Source: Veronia pacifica (lineage in GTDB: Bacteria; Pseudomonadota; Gammaproteobacteria; Enterobacterales; Vibrionaceae). Taken from it: a stretch of DNA of 64,000 nucleotides. Location: the NCBI RefSeq assembly GCF_001707825.1, contig NZ_LYBM01000020.1, positions 1 to 64,000 of the forward strand. Reading direction: 5' to 3'. Shown here piece after piece: positions 1 to 8,730 of this stretch (its first letter is position 1; every line of letters starts with the position of its first letter). Under the pieces are notes generated by a model. The model made no database searches. It worked only from the letters and a program-made list of their open reading frames with translations, and was not told the DNA's origin. The position numbers and the translations under genes were made by a program.

Positions 1-120
1 GCTGCCGCCATCGTTATTGGAGCCAGAGTTATCACTTAGCGGGTTAGACTCAGGTGAGGGGCTGCATCCGCTCAAAAAAAATAGCGTAGTCAGCGATAAG
101 ACGATTATTAAATTTTTCAT
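1..120 (-). CDS. Lipoprotein, N-terminal part only (cut by window start)
   Basis: The reading frame opens with ATG at 120 and stays open for 40 codons to the window edge, so only the N-terminus is visible. It starts MKNLIIVLSL, a hydrophobic signal segment, followed by a lipobox LSGC with Cys at about residue 19. After the Cys comes a Ser/Asn/Gly/Asp-rich linker, as is common in outer-membrane-anchored lipoproteins. Signal peptidase II processing and acylation at that Cys are expected from the lipobox. The mature domain lies outside the window, so no function can be given. Confidence 0.7.
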   Translation of the reverse strand, partial: MKNLIIVLSLTTLFFLSGCSPSPESNPLSDNSGSNNDGGS

Positions 121-724
121 CTTTTTTACTCATCTTTATATTACGTTACCCAGAATACTTAAAGGTCAATACAAAAAATAAGCCAGGCAATAAGAAAAAA
201 TAGACAGAGCTGAGATATCCAACAAATCACTCAATATATTGATATTAGTTTATTAAAAAATATGGCGAGTTAATTTTTACCCTAAATAACTGATGCGAAT
301 AGTGCTACATTTTCGCCGTGCCATGGCAACCTCCCGGGTGCGGCGATACGTTATTCATAAAGTGCTTCACCTTCCTGAGCAATTGCCACATATGTTTACA
401 CCTGTGATTCTGAGTAATTGTCTCATGGAGAGCATTCCACAATAGCTTTATGACGTTGAACTAAGGGCAATAAACGGGCTGGAACATTAGTATGACGGCC
501 ATCACTCAGTCCTTTTGTCGGTGTGTTTCGGTTTGGTGATTGATCAGATCGCAAAAAACGGACTGAGTTTCTCTTTTCTTTGAGATCTACTATTAGGAGC
601 AGCTATTTAGCATGTTGTAACGAATAAATTAACAGGGCAGTCACGTGTCCCGATACTTTTCACTGAGGGAAAATGTTTACGGCTTATTAATTAAGTTGGA
701 CTAAATACCCATTATTAAAACGTT
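121..724. other. Intergenic stretch with one inverted repeat
   Basis: No convincing gene is visible. The lipoprotein gene on the minus strand and the GNAT gene on the plus strand diverge from here, so both promoters should lie inside. A 9-bp inverted repeat (ACTCAGTCC at 504-512, GGACTGAGT at 560-568) is the only structure that stands out. Confidence 0.5.
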
Positions 725-1195
725 ATGAGAAAGATGATGAAAATAAGAAAAGCACAATTCACTGATTCAGAAGCTTTGGCTGCTTTGTGTATAACAGTTT
801 GGATTGATACCTACTGCTCTGAAGGGATTGAAGCAGCGCATGCAAACTATGTGTTAGATGAATATACGGCAAAAAATTTGAAACAACGCATAGTAAACAG
901 TACGGTTCTCGTTGCTGAGGTTAAAGGATCACCTATTGGCTTGGCTATTCTCAATGGTAAGTTAGGTGAAATAGAAACGTTATATGTTCTTTCGCGCTTC
1001 AAAGGCTTAGGCGCGGGAAAGGCCTTGGTGGATGAACTTAAAAAGCACACTAATCTGGAGCTTTACTTGACCTGTTGGGAAGGAAACGAACCCGCCCTTC
1101 AGTTTTATAAACGTATTGGTTTTATGGAAACTGGAGAGACTTTCTTTGAACTGGATGGAAAGAAAATCCGGAATGTAGCGCTCGCGTGCTCATAA
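725..1195 (+). CDS. GNAT family N-acetyltransferase
   Basis: About 156 residues, the usual length of a single-domain GNAT. The acetyl-CoA binding motif A is visible as the beta strand IETLYVLSRF followed by KGLGAGKALVDEL (Q/RxxGxG/A type), and the C-terminal motif B region reads EPALQFYKRIGF. The enzyme should transfer an acetyl group from acetyl-CoA to an amine of a small molecule or peptide; the substrate cannot be inferred. Three start codons lie close together (725, 734, 737); MKIRKAQF at 737 is the form most GNATs have, so 737 is an alternative start. It stands alone, with convergent genes downstream. Confidence 0.85.
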   Translation: MRKMMKIRKAQFTDSEALAALCITVWIDTYCSEGIEAAHANYVLDEYTAKNLKQRIVNSTVLVAEVKGSPIGLAILNGKLGEIETLYVLSRFKGLGAGKALVDELKKHTNLELYLTCWEGNEPALQFYKRIGFMETGETFFELDGKKIRNVALACS

Positions 1196-1405
1196 CAAAC
1201 TGGGGTTCAACCTAATCATTGACATGTCCATTTAGATTTATACGTTTCAACGACTGGCTGACACAAAAGAACCCCTCATCGCTGGAAACACCTACCATTC
1301 GACAGCCAAATCACACGGCAAAAGCTGACCAGAGCTTTTCGGATCATTTTATGAATTTTTCTTTTAGCGGCATGTTTACTAAAAAATGTCGCTATTGGCA
1401 GCTAA

Positions 1406-1813
1406 CTAATGTTCATCTCCTTGATATACCCACATAGGTTCGGTCTGGCCTGCGCGTTCAAAGCCGAGCGCTTTATAAAAATCAACCGCCTCTCCATCTG
1501 CGGTCAGCATTTGCTGGTGGAAGTGGCGATAAACAGTTTGCATTGTGTTCATCATTTTTCTCCCGATCCCCTTTCCGTGGTGGTCTGGATGAACCAGCAT
1601 GTGCGGGAAATATACCACCAGAAATCCGTCTGATATTGCGTTACCAATACCAACAAGCTTTCCCTGATTACGTGCGGTAACGAGGGTATGAGAGTTGCGT
1701 AAGGCCGCGAGCAGCAGGCTGGGTTTATCTGCTGATGACCAGCTATTTGCACGGTAAAGCTCAATGGTTTTTTCTTCTTCGATCTTACCGTTAAGTTGAA
1801 TCTCTATTTCCAT
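1406..1813 (-). CDS. GNAT family N-acetyltransferase
   Basis: A second, unrelated GNAT of about 135 residues. Motif A is seen as MLVHPDHHGKGIGRKMM, with the pyrophosphate-binding HGKGIG loop, and the C-terminal strand-helix reads AVDFYKALGFERAG. ATG at 1813 was chosen over an upstream TTG at 1849 because GGGGA lies six bases before it. The acetyl acceptor is unknown. The gene runs convergently with the GNAT at 725 and lies downstream of the DJ-1/VOC pair on the same strand, about 115 bases away, so it may be the last gene of that transcript. Confidence 0.85.
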   Translation of the reverse strand: MEIEIQLNGKIEEEKTIELYRANSWSSADKPSLLLAALRNSHTLVTARNQGKLVGIGNAISDGFLVVYFPHMLVHPDHHGKGIGRKMMNTMQTVYRHFHQQMLTADGEAVDFYKALGFERAGQTEPMWVYQGDEH

Positions 1814-1929
1814 GCCTGTTCCCCGATCTCTCATTTCGTGCGTCGTCAAATAGGTTTGATTTTTCCAGTGAGCGATCGTCTCGAAAGCAATCGTCCCGAA
1901 AGAATATTCTGCTTATTTAATTCTATGGT

Positions 1930-2553
1930 TTACTGTGCGTTGATCGTTTTTAATACAGTGGCTATCCGTTCTGTTTTACCTTTTACAGGTAATACCTGCT
2001 CCAGCATCTGTGTTGTGGCATCGAGGCCAAGTAGACGAAAAGCCACCCAAGCTGAGAGGTGCTCAGCAGCCAAACATCCTCCGGCACTTGCTACATTATC
2101 CTGACTACTGAATGATTCTCCGCTGACTTCTACGTTGCGTTTATGGAGGAATTCTTGTGTCTTTTCATCGCAAGACACCTTAAAACCAATGGGGAGTAGC
2201 TGAAGCCTGTCGAGAACCAAGGCACCTGAACACTGACTGGCAATGATCTGCCTTTCAGGATAAAGATGGATACAACGCATAAGCGTAGCGTTTTCAATAT
2301 GCTTACGCGTGTTAATGCCGCTACCAATAATGATGGCGTCGTACTCAGCGAGGTTTCTGATGGCGTCATCGACGGATACCGTCAGTCCATTGCTGGAGCA
2401 AACTGATTGTTTTTCTGACACTATTTTTGCAAGCAGACCGTGGCTTTTTAACCTGTTAAGCATTGAATACGCGACGAGTGAGTCGATTTCACTGAAGCCA
2501 CTCAGCGTTAAAATCGCCACCTTTTTAGGTGTGATTGTCGACCTGCTATCCAC
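1930..2553 (-). CDS. DJ-1/PfpI family (class I GATase-like) protein
   Basis: About 207 residues, the length of single-domain DJ-1/PfpI proteins. The N-terminus KKVAILTLSGFSEIDSLVAY is the typical first beta strand and nucleophile-elbow lead. The nucleophile Cys is in IASQCSGALVLDRLQLL (SQCSGA in place of the usual TxCxGA). Members are often transcription-factor-like (with AraC domains, absent here), glyoxalase III or chaperone-type proteins. The start overlaps the end of the VOC gene upstream by 8 bases, so the two are probably co-translated; a shared role in electrophile detoxification is an inference. Confidence 0.8.
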   Translation of the reverse strand: MDSRSTITPKKVAILTLSGFSEIDSLVAYSMLNRLKSHGLLAKIVSEKQSVCSSNGLTVSVDDAIRNLAEYDAIIIGSGINTRKHIENATLMRCIHLYPERQIIASQCSGALVLDRLQLLPIGFKVSCDEKTQEFLHKRNVEVSGESFSSQDNVASAGGCLAAEHLSAWVAFRLLGLDATTQMLEQVLPVKGKTERIATVLKTINAQ

Positions 2554-2974
2554 TGATACATCTCTCCGCTATATGGTGACCGGGGTTAAGTTGCAACAGA
2601 TCCCAGAGGTTTCCGTATAGGTCTGTAAATACAGCGACCATGCCGTAATCTTGTTTTTTCGGTGGGCGGACAAAAGCAATGCCGATGGAGGTCATGTATT
2701 CATAATCGCGCCAGAAGTCGTCAGTGTTAAGAAAGAGAAAAACCCTCCCAGCTGTTTGGTTGCCAATCACCTCAACTTGCTCGGGCGTTGACGCCTTTGC
2801 CAGTAATAACGTCACGCCATCCGAGCCGGGAGGTGCGACAACTACCCAGCGTTTATCCTGTTCGGATTGATAGGTATCTTCGAGAAGTTCGAACTTGAGT
2901 TTATTAACGTAAAAATCGATTGCCTCGTCGTAGTCTCTTACCACTAAGGCAACGTGCACGATATTCTGTTTCAT
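2546..2974 (-). CDS. VOC family (glyoxalase/bleomycin resistance-like) protein
   Basis: About 142 residues with the paired beta-alpha-beta-beta-beta modules of the vicinal oxygen chelate fold. The start IVHVALVVRDYDEAIDFYV has the first metal-ligand His, and FTDLYGNLWDLLQLNP is the usual C-terminal DPxGNxxxL-type strand, here with LYGN. ATG at 2974 was chosen (GGAC upstream) over 2986. The family includes glyoxalase I, dioxygenases and antibiotic-binding proteins; this member looks like the YaeR/PhnB-like small group and its substrate is unknown. It overlaps the DJ-1-like gene by 8 bases. Confidence 0.85.
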   Translation of the reverse strand: MKQNIVHVALVVRDYDEAIDFYVNKLKFELLEDTYQSEQDKRWVVVAPPGSDGVTLLLAKASTPEQVEVIGNQTAGRVFLFLNTDDFWRDYEYMTSIGIAFVRPPKKQDYGMVAVFTDLYGNLWDLLQLNPGHHIAERCISG

Positions 2975-3095
2975 GTTTACGTCCATTTATTCAAGATGAA
3001 GTCGGATTAGAACAAGATGGTCGGCCTATTCATCAGAGACGGGTAAGCATTCTGTCTCTTTAACTCATCAATATAAAAGTGTGTATTTGATGACC

Positions 3096-3737
3096 CTAGA
3101 AAGTTTCTCGGCCTCTTAATTCACTAAAATCACTCATTATCCATTTTTTGTAGCCTTCGCGAATTTTAAGAGATTCATACCACCCTAAAACACGAGTGGG
3201 TATATCTATAGTGACTCCCTGTGTGGTTAAACGATAAAGTACTGCCCCTGCACAGATATCAGCCAAGGTGATCGTTGGGCCAGATATAAAATCAGATTCT
3301 TTTAACGTTTCTTCAAGAATATTTAAACAGGCTACGCATTCACTGACTGCGGCATTCACTTCATCCATGTTTCTTTTGCTTTCTGGCGTTCTGTAAAAAC
3401 CCCAGAAAACTTTCATAAATGATGGCTGAAAGGATGTATGTGACCAATCCATCCAACGTTCATATTGAGAGCGTTGATAGGGATCATCTGAATACCAGTG
3501 GTCTCTGCCATATTTTGATGCCAAGTAGCGGAGTATTGTATGTGACTCCCAGATAATCTTCTGTCCATCAATCAGCAACGGCACTTTTTTAATCGGCGTT
3601 AAGGCGGCAAATTTCTCATCGTCAAGTCCACCAAATTTGCCACCTAATTCAATATGCTCATAATGTATTTTGAGCTCGTCCATGAGCCACAGTACCTTTT
3701 GCACATTGAATGATGTCGTTCTCCCGTAAATTTTCAT
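3096..3737 (-). CDS. Glutathione S-transferase family protein
   Basis: About 213 residues with the two GST domains. The N-terminal thioredoxin-like half has YGRTTSFNVQKVLWLMDEL, with Ser/Asn in the catalytic position typical of bacterial beta/theta-type GSTs, the cis-Pro KVPLLIDG, and ESHTILRYLASKY. The C-terminal helical half has the N-capping motif FISGPTITLADICAGAVLYR. It should conjugate or reduce substrates with glutathione in the cytoplasm. It sits directly downstream of a decayed GNAT gene on the same strand, and about 120 bases upstream of the VOC gene. Confidence 0.9.
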   Translation of the reverse strand: MKIYGRTTSFNVQKVLWLMDELKIHYEHIELGGKFGGLDDEKFAALTPIKKVPLLIDGQKIIWESHTILRYLASKYGRDHWYSDDPYQRSQYERWMDWSHTSFQPSFMKVFWGFYRTPESKRNMDEVNAAVSECVACLNILEETLKESDFISGPTITLADICAGAVLYRLTTQGVTIDIPTRVLGWYESLKIREGYKKWIMSDFSELRGRETF

Positions 3738-3743
3738 AACGTT

Positions 3744-4011
3744 TTATCCATGTAATACTTGCAACCTGTTTTTGGGGGATCCTTCCTGCACCGACTGAAT
3801 GGTGTATTCATGCTTGTCATAGAAAGGCGTCGCCTGAAAATTCAAAGTATCCAGAAGGCATCGCGAACAGCCTCTATTTTTCCCCTGCTTTCTCAGTTAG
3901 GGCCAAGAGATCTGTTCCTACGTTTTGTTCACTCAACTCCTCCGCGACCCATAGGGTATCGAGTATTTCTATGTTCGTGGGAAGGTCTGATTCTCCTGAG
4001 TGGCTGACGAA
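3744..4011 (-). pseudogene. Decayed GNAT acetyltransferase (C-terminal fragment, frameshifted)
   Basis: No long open frame, but reading the minus strand gives clear GNAT sequence in two frames. From about 4011 the first frame reads through ILDTLWVAEELSEQNVGTDL and LLALTEKAGE, the classical LWV...GxG motif A. It then hits a stop just after a GGGGAAAAA run near 3880. In the next frame the protein continues RGCSRCLLDTLNFQATPFYD and KHEYTIQSVQEG, the motif B end of the family, ending with TAA at 3744-3746. An in-frame stop at 4012-4014 blocks extension and no N-terminal half was found upstream. A single +1 shift in a homopolymer run could be mutation or a sequencing error, but the missing N-terminus argues for decay. 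Confidence 0.65.
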
Positions 4012-4014
4012 TCA

Positions 4015-4570
4015 GCAAAGCGGGTAAGCACCAAATCATGAGTCTGATTACGTTATCAATCAATAGAAGCTGGGTATCCCTACGAGTCTTCTCTCATTTC
4101 ATTTGTGGGAGCCTTTATCCACAGCAGAGATATTTATTACGATATCGAGGCATCAATATATGCTGCGCCTAAATTAAGATGATTCGATTTTAAGTGTTTT
4201 TTACAGGTGCTAAGGCCAGCTACCAGTTATTAGACATTTATTATCGATATGAGGGAGTGCGATAGATAAAAAGAAGCATCTGAAAATACAGAGTTAACCT
4301 CTAGGGTAATACAGAACGAGTAAGTAGGCGTGTATCACTCGGTTAACTTAAAAGGTGATAAAGGATATTTCACTATAGGTAATGGAATACTTATCTCATT
4401 ACAGACCCGGCACAGATAGCGGTAGCAAAACGATGATGAAATAGGTAACAACAAAGCCCGTATATCTCTAGGTCGAAGTTTTTTTTAGATAACGTTACTT
4501 ATCCGTTGAGATACTGGGGCTCTGCTTGTCGTGGCGTGTTATTGCCTCTCAAAGCACACAATACAATCAG
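4015..4570. other. Intergenic stretch, nothing recognised
   Basis: About 550 bases with no coding frame, tRNA, or clear terminator. It follows the decayed GNAT fragment and may contain further unrecognisable remnants of it or of neighbouring genes. Confidence 0.4.
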
Positions 4571-4774
4571 TTACGTCTCAAGCTCGACGCTGCACTTTCC
4601 GAAACCTTCAATATCTAGATCAAACCCGCCCGCACCAAGGTCATTAGTTACACCAAGTAACACCCGTGCAAGCCCGTCTAATATCTGCTCTGGCTCCAGT
4701 TCCATCTCAATGCACTTTTTGGCTATAAAGTCTGAGAGTTCCTGAGCCTGTTCTTCCGGTATTCTTTCTGTCAT
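4571..4774 (-). CDS. Small acidic hypothetical protein
   Basis: Codes for 67 residues, acidic, with a helical N-terminal half (TERIPEEQAQELSDFIAKKC) and a Gly-rich turn NDLGAGGFDLDIEGFGKCSV. No family recognised. The amino-acid composition is that of a real soluble protein and no competing gene occupies the region. The Shine-Dalgarno site is weak. It is isolated, with gene-poor DNA on both sides. Confidence 0.45.
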   Translation of the reverse strand: MTERIPEEQAQELSDFIAKKCIEMELEPEQILDGLARVLLGVTNDLGAGGFDLDIEGFGKCSVELET

Positions 4775-4973
4775 CGTTTATCAATTTTTTCGATTTTTTC
4801 ACTTATAAAAAGTGTAGCGCTGGTGAGTTAAAACCTTACTTTGCAGAATCTATGGCATGCTGACTTTGTTTTTATACTTGACTGAACGCGTCGCTTTAGG
4901 CGGAAACCGGAGTTTAATCACCAAGAAATAACAACCTGCAGCTGAATTAAACTGAAGGTTCGAACTGCAGTCA

Positions 4974-5019
4974 CCTCACAATGTTTTTCGCGGATTCGAT
5001 CAAGCCAGCGGTTGTGAGG
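4974..5019. repeat. Inverted repeat (8-bp arms)
   Basis: CCTCACAA at 4974-4981 and TTGTGAGG at 5012-5019 form a perfect 8-bp stem with a 30-base loop. It ends 10 bases before the ATG of a small open frame at 5030, so it could be a leader structure. The right arm contains the possible GAGGA ribosome site, which the stem would hide. Confidence 0.4.
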
Positions 5020-5029
5020 AAAGCTAGTA

Positions 5030-5188
5030 ATGTATCAGACGGTATTCTTTGACTCTTTTTTCATTTATCTGGTGGGGAACAGACTGTCAATTAGGATATT
5101 TGTCCTTACTGGCAATGTCCGTGTAGGTAATCCATTTCAATTTGAGCGACAAAGTAAACCAGACTGGGTTTTTCATCCGTATATCTAA
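5030..5188 (+). CDS. Possible small protein (52 residues)
   Basis: An open frame of 52 codons starting MYQTVFFDSF, preceded by GAGGAAAGCTAGTAATG, which gives a good Shine-Dalgarno at 9 bases. The product would have a hydrophobic N-terminal third and a polar C-terminus rich in aromatic residues. No family is recognised. It could equally be a chance frame in the 510-base gap before the AraC gene. Confidence 0.25.
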   Translation: MYQTVFFDSFFIYLVGNRLSIRIFVLTGNVRVGNPFQFERQSKPDWVFHPYI

Positions 5189-5317
5189 ACATCTGTATTT
5201 GTAGCCGACTCTTATAAGCCCGCTACATTCAAGTTGTTATAACTCTGTTAAAAATATGTTTTGTTTTAAATGCGAATATAACATTTGGCTACAGAGTTCA
5301 GAACCAGGCAAGGTGAT

Positions 5318-6157
5318 ATGGCAATCGTTGAAACGGAGTTGCTCAATGACGCTGATGAGCTCAATTCTTTGGTTATAGGTCTAACTGCGAATAATGATCC
5401 AGGAAGTGCACATCAGTATCAACACAAAAAAGCACAGGTGCTCTACGTAGCAGATGGTTTCATCTCTCTGTTCGTAAATAACACCCAGTATATTGTTCCT
5501 CCAAGAAGGGCTATCTGGTTACCGCCCAACGTGCGGCACACGACTCGCATATACAAAGGCACGGAGTATCGGTCGCTGTTCGTCCATCAAAACGTTAGCT
5601 CGCTTTTCCCTACGGAGATTAAGATTGTCGACAGCAACAATCTCATGAGAGAGCTGATAGAACGTATGGTCCAGTGGAACTGGGATAAGCCCATTCGCGA
5701 ACAACAACCTATGTTCACTGTTTTGTGTGACGAGATAAACAATGCGGTGAGTGAAACCCTGACCCTAGCGTACCCAGAAGACAGACGTTTGATAGATTGG
5801 TTGGATGCGCTCAATGAAGGTGAACTCAAACCTCAGCCACTTAAGGATATGGCAAGGGATATAGGCGCAAGTGCCAAAACAATAAGCCGCATATTTACGC
5901 GCGAAACTGGCATGGCTTATCAATATTGGCGTCAACAGTGGCGACTTCATGAAGCCATTGGACAGTTGTCAAACGGTAGGCCTGTTACTGAAGTTGCAAG
6001 GAATCTCGATTTCTCCAGCGTCAGCGCATTTATCAGCTTTTTCAGGAAGATCACTGGTGACACTCCGGGGCGTTACCTAGTGTCAGGTGCACTGCATAAC
6101 GGTTATCACAAACGGGGTAATCATCTGTGCTCTCTTGACCCAGAAATGTGTGAATAA
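5318..6157 (+). CDS. AraC family transcriptional regulator with cupin sensor domain
   Basis: About 280 residues. The N-terminal half is an AraC-binding cupin (HQYQHKKAQVLYVADGFISL, then PPRRAIWLPPNVRH), as in NimR/YeaM-type regulators that usually control an adjacent transporter. The C-terminal half has the two helix-turn-helix motifs: LKDMARDIGASAKTISRIFT and VTEVARNLDFSSVSAFISFF, followed by the conserved FRKITGDTPGRYL. ATG at 5318 with AAGG upstream is preferred to a TTG at 5285. No efflux or transport gene lies next to it, so its target is unknown. Confidence 0.85.
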   Translation: MAIVETELLNDADELNSLVIGLTANNDPGSAHQYQHKKAQVLYVADGFISLFVNNTQYIVPPRRAIWLPPNVRHTTRIYKGTEYRSLFVHQNVSSLFPTEIKIVDSNNLMRELIERMVQWNWDKPIREQQPMFTVLCDEINNAVSETLTLAYPEDRRLIDWLDALNEGELKPQPLKDMARDIGASAKTISRIFTRETGMAYQYWRQQWRLHEAIGQLSNGRPVTEVARNLDFSSVSAFISFFRKITGDTPGRYLVSGALHNGYHKRGNHLCSLDPEMCE

Positions 6158-6165
6158 GCTTGTAT

Positions 6166-6180
6166 CAATAATCATTCTCA
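6166..6180. promoter_or_regulatory. Candidate Fur box
   Basis: The 15-mer CAATAATCATTCTCA matches 11 of 14 informative positions of the 7-1-7 Fur consensus TGATAATNATTATCA. It lies 43 bases before the ATG of the small gene at 6224 and just after the AraC stop. This suggests iron-responsive repression of the small gene, and perhaps of the nfeD gene further on. Confidence 0.4.
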
Positions 6181-6223
6181 TTTACGATTCGGTAACGTGG
6201 TTTAAACATTAGCGGAGTCTGAG

Positions 6224-6454
6224 ATGACATCTCTGCAAAACAGAATACCGGTCGAGGAATGGGAATCTGCTAGAAAAATTGATAAGCAGCCGGAGCCTGT
6301 TGTTCAGCTCGAGATCCCTTTATCCAAATTAGAAAAGATTTTTGAGAATGGAGGACTGTGCGCAGCTGAGTTTAGGTGTATGAACAAGCAATCGAAGCTC
6401 CTTATACAGGCTCTGTGCTTAAATCATTGCAAGAAGAGACTGCAGCAGCTCTAG
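6224..6454 (+). CDS. Small conserved-looking hypothetical protein
   Basis: Codes for 76 residues. The middle QLEIPLSKLEKIFENGGLCA and AAEFRCMNKQSKLLIQALCL contains three Cys and looks like a compact helical domain that recurs, from memory, in small proteins of Vibrionaceae and Shewanella; I do not know its function. GCGGAG lies before the ATG. A Fur-box-like site about 45 bases upstream suggests iron control. The gene is about 90 bases upstream of nfeD on the same strand. Confidence 0.6.
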   Translation: MTSLQNRIPVEEWESARKIDKQPEPVVQLEIPLSKLEKIFENGGLCAAEFRCMNKQSKLLIQALCLNHCKKRLQQL

Positions 6455-6545
6455 ATTTTACTTTTTGTAGACCGCCTCCGCGCTGGGTAGTTTGAAGTTC
6501 TATACTTTACCTAAGCAATTTCCATCGATTGGAAGGCGGCGAGAT

Positions 6546-7940
6546 ATGAACAAACGCATCGCTCTATTTCTCACCTTACTTTTTAACACTTTCCTTGTGC
6601 AAGCGGATGATATCTGGATAGTGCCGCTCAATGGTGCTATTGGACCAGCCACCAGCGATTATGTTAGCCGAGAAATTCGTGCCGCTAACGAGCAGGGCGC
6701 GGAAATGGTGATCCTTAAAATGGATACGCCCGGTGGGCTCGACGCCGCAATGCGCGACATTATTAGAGAAATTACCTCATCGCCCATTCCTGTTGCTACT
6801 TGGGTCGGCCCGTCAGGTGCAAGAGCGGCAAGTGCTGGCACGTATATTCTTCTTGCTAGCCATATTGCTGCCATGGCTGAAGCCACGAATCTAGGTGCTG
6901 CGACACCAGTGTCTATCGGTGGAGGTAGTTCACCGCCACCAACCGATGGAGAAAAGTCACAGGAAGACCAAAACCAAAAAGGCGACGAGAGTGATACCGA
7001 GAGTAGTGAGAGTACTCAGCAAGATCCGGACAAAGTACCGTCCTCAACTGCTCTAGAGAAAAAAGCAGTGAATGATGCACGTGCCTATATCCGGGGGCTT
7101 GCAAGACTCCACAACAGGAACGCGGATTGGGCTGAAAAAGCGGTAAGTGAGGCAGCAAGTTTAGATGCAACTGATGCCAAGTCGCTTGGGGTAATAGATT
7201 TTATCGCTAACTCCGTGGAAGAGTTAGTTGCTAAAACTGAAGGAAAGACCATTAATCTCAATGGCAAACAAACCTTAGTCTTTATTGAAAATGTTCGCTG
7301 GGTCGAGAGAGAGCCAGACTGGCGTGCAGAATTCTTATCAGTATTAACAAATCCAAATGTTGCCTACATCTTAATGATGATTGGTATTTACGGCCTGCTA
7401 CTGGAGTTTTACAGTCCCGGCGTTGGTCTGGCGGGCGTGCTTGGCGGTATTTCCTTGCTCCTCGGTATGTACGCATTGCAAATGCTACCCCTAAATTACG
7501 CAGGACTCGGCCTTATCATCTTAGGAATCGCTTTGATGGTATCTGAGGCATTCAGTCCGAGCTTTGGCATATTTGGGCTCGGCGGGATCACCGCTTTCGT
7601 CTTTGGTTCCGTTTTTCTGTTCGACAGTAATGTTGAAGGCTATCAAATCGCGTTTCCTATCATTGCTGGTGTGACGGTTTTCTCGCTTGTTATCACTGTT
7701 GTTTTGTTGTCCATGCTGCTGACGACTCGTCGTAAAGAAGTGGTAACGGGTATAGAAACGATGATCGGTAAGTCGGCGCAGGTGCTCGATAATTTTTCTC
7801 AGGGGCAGGGTGAAGTGCAACTGGGCGGGGAAAGATGGCGAGCGATAAGTGATACCGAACTTGAAAGAGGACAGGACGTTGTAGTCGAACAGGTGAATGG
7901 ACTGACCCTGAGAGTGAAACCACTGGATAGTCATAGATAA
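6546..7940 (+). CDS. NfeD family protein, long form with ClpP-class serine protease domain
   Basis: About 464 residues. ATG at 6546 (GGAAGGCGGCGAGAT before it) starts a signal peptide, [20 protein letters not shown]. Residues about 25-200 form the ClpP/SppA-like domain: [14 protein letters not shown] and [20 protein letters not shown], with the GASA-type Ser replaced by ARAASAG around the nucleophile and a Lys dyad expected further on. An acidic low-complexity insert (about 140-180) splits the domain. Then come four or five membrane helices (about 265-400) and a C-terminal OB-fold NfeD domain. It is followed 13 bases later by a slipin gene. NfeD/slipin pairs act in membrane quality control; the protease cleaves stomatin C-termini in characterised archaeal homologues. 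Confidence 0.92.
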   Translation: MNKRIALFLTLLFNTFLVQADDIWIVPLNGAIGPATSDYVSREIRAANEQGAEMVILKMDTPGGLDAAMRDIIREITSSPIPVATWVGPSGARAASAGTYILLASHIAAMAEATNLGAATPVSIGGGSSPPPTDGEKSQEDQNQKGDESDTESSESTQQDPDKVPSSTALEKKAVNDARAYIRGLARLHNRNADWAEKAVSEAASLDATDAKSLGVIDFIANSVEELVAKTEGKTINLNGKQTLVFIENVRWVEREPDWRAEFLSVLTNPNVAYILMMIGIYGLLLEFYSPGVGLAGVLGGISLLLGMYALQMLPLNYAGLGLIILGIALMVSEAFSPSFGIFGLGGITAFVFGSVFLFDSNVEGYQIAFPIIAGVTVFSLVITVVLLSMLLTTRRKEVVTGIETMIGKSAQVLDNFSQGQGEVQLGGERWRAISDTELERGQDVVVEQVNGLTLRVKPLDSHR

Positions 7941-7953
7941 AAGGAATACAACC

Positions 7954-8730
7954 ATGGTGCTATATACTGGGCTCGTTGTTCTTGTATTGCTGGTCATTTT
8001 GTTGTTCAACATGTTCCGTATTCTTCGTGAATATGAACGCGGCGTTGTCTTTTTCCTCGGTCGTTTCCAAGGTGTAAAAGGGCCGGGCCTAGTGATTCTG
8101 ATCCCTGTTGTACAACAAATGGTGAAAGTCGATTTGAGAACCATAGTATTGGATGTTCCCACTCAGGATCTCATCACGAAGGACAACGTATCGGTAAGAG
8201 TGAATGCCGTAGTGTATTTTCGGGTGCTGGACCCTCAGATGGCTATCAATAATGTCGAAAGCTATCATGAGGCTACCAGTCAGCTATCTCAAACGACACT
8301 TCGTTCAGTACTGGGGCAACACGATCTGGATGAATTGTTATCTGAACGGGACAGATTGAATAAAGACTTGCAAGGTATTCTTGACCAGCAAACAGATAAC
8401 TGGGGCATTAAAATTGCTAACGTCGAAGTTAAACATGTTGACCTTGATGACAGCATGGTAAGAGCATTGGCCCGCCAAGCGGAAGCTGAGAGAAATCGAC
8501 GGGCAAAAGTAATCCATGCTACAGGTGAACTTGAGGCTTCCACTAAGCTCTGTGAAGCTGCGAAAGTCCTCAACAAAGCCCCAAATGCTCTACAACTCCG
8601 ATACATGCAAACATTAACTGAGATTGCCAACGAACGTACTTCGACGATTGTGTTTCCTATCCCCGTTGATTTAGTTGAGAAGTTCAGCAATGTCATCTTC
8701 CAGGAAAACAATGAGACCAAAGGCTCATAG
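7954..8730 (+). CDS. Slipin (stomatin/SPFH-domain membrane protein)
   Basis: About 258 residues. One N-terminal membrane helix ([18 protein letters not shown]) precedes the SPFH/Band 7 domain, with [20 protein letters not shown] and [17 protein letters not shown] typical of bacterial slipins. The C-terminal half is a coiled coil rich in Ala/Glu ([20 protein letters not shown]). AAGGAAT precedes the ATG. It forms an operon with the long NfeD gene 13 bases upstream, the standard slipin-NfeD arrangement, and probably organises oligomeric membrane microdomains or scaffolds the NfeD protease. Confidence 0.92.
   Translation: MVLYTGLVVLVLLVILLFNMFRILREYERGVVFFLGRFQGVKGPGLVILIPVVQQMVKVDLRTIVLDVPTQDLITKDNVSVRVNAVVYFRVLDPQMAINNVESYHEATSQLSQTTLRSVLGQHDLDELLSERDRLNKDLQGILDQQTDNWGIKIANVEVKHVDLDDSMVRALARQAEAERNRRAKVIHATGELEASTKLCEAAKVLNKAPNALQLRYMQTLTEIANERTSTIVFPIPVDLVEKFSNVIFQENNETKGS

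Noticed and set aside
3759-4007. 82-codon plus-strand frame
   Set aside because: It lies antisense to the decayed GNAT and encodes no recognisable protein.
700-4800. Chromosomal integron cassette array (GNAT, VOC, GST, DJ-1 genes are typical cassettes)
   Set aside because: Genes face both directions, DJ-1 and VOC genes overlap, and I find no attC-like repeats with GTTRRRY/RYYYAAC ends between them.
4945-4980. tRNA T-loop-like sequence GGTTCGAAC near 4959
   Set aside because: The flanking bases do not form a T stem and no anticodon or acceptor stem is present.
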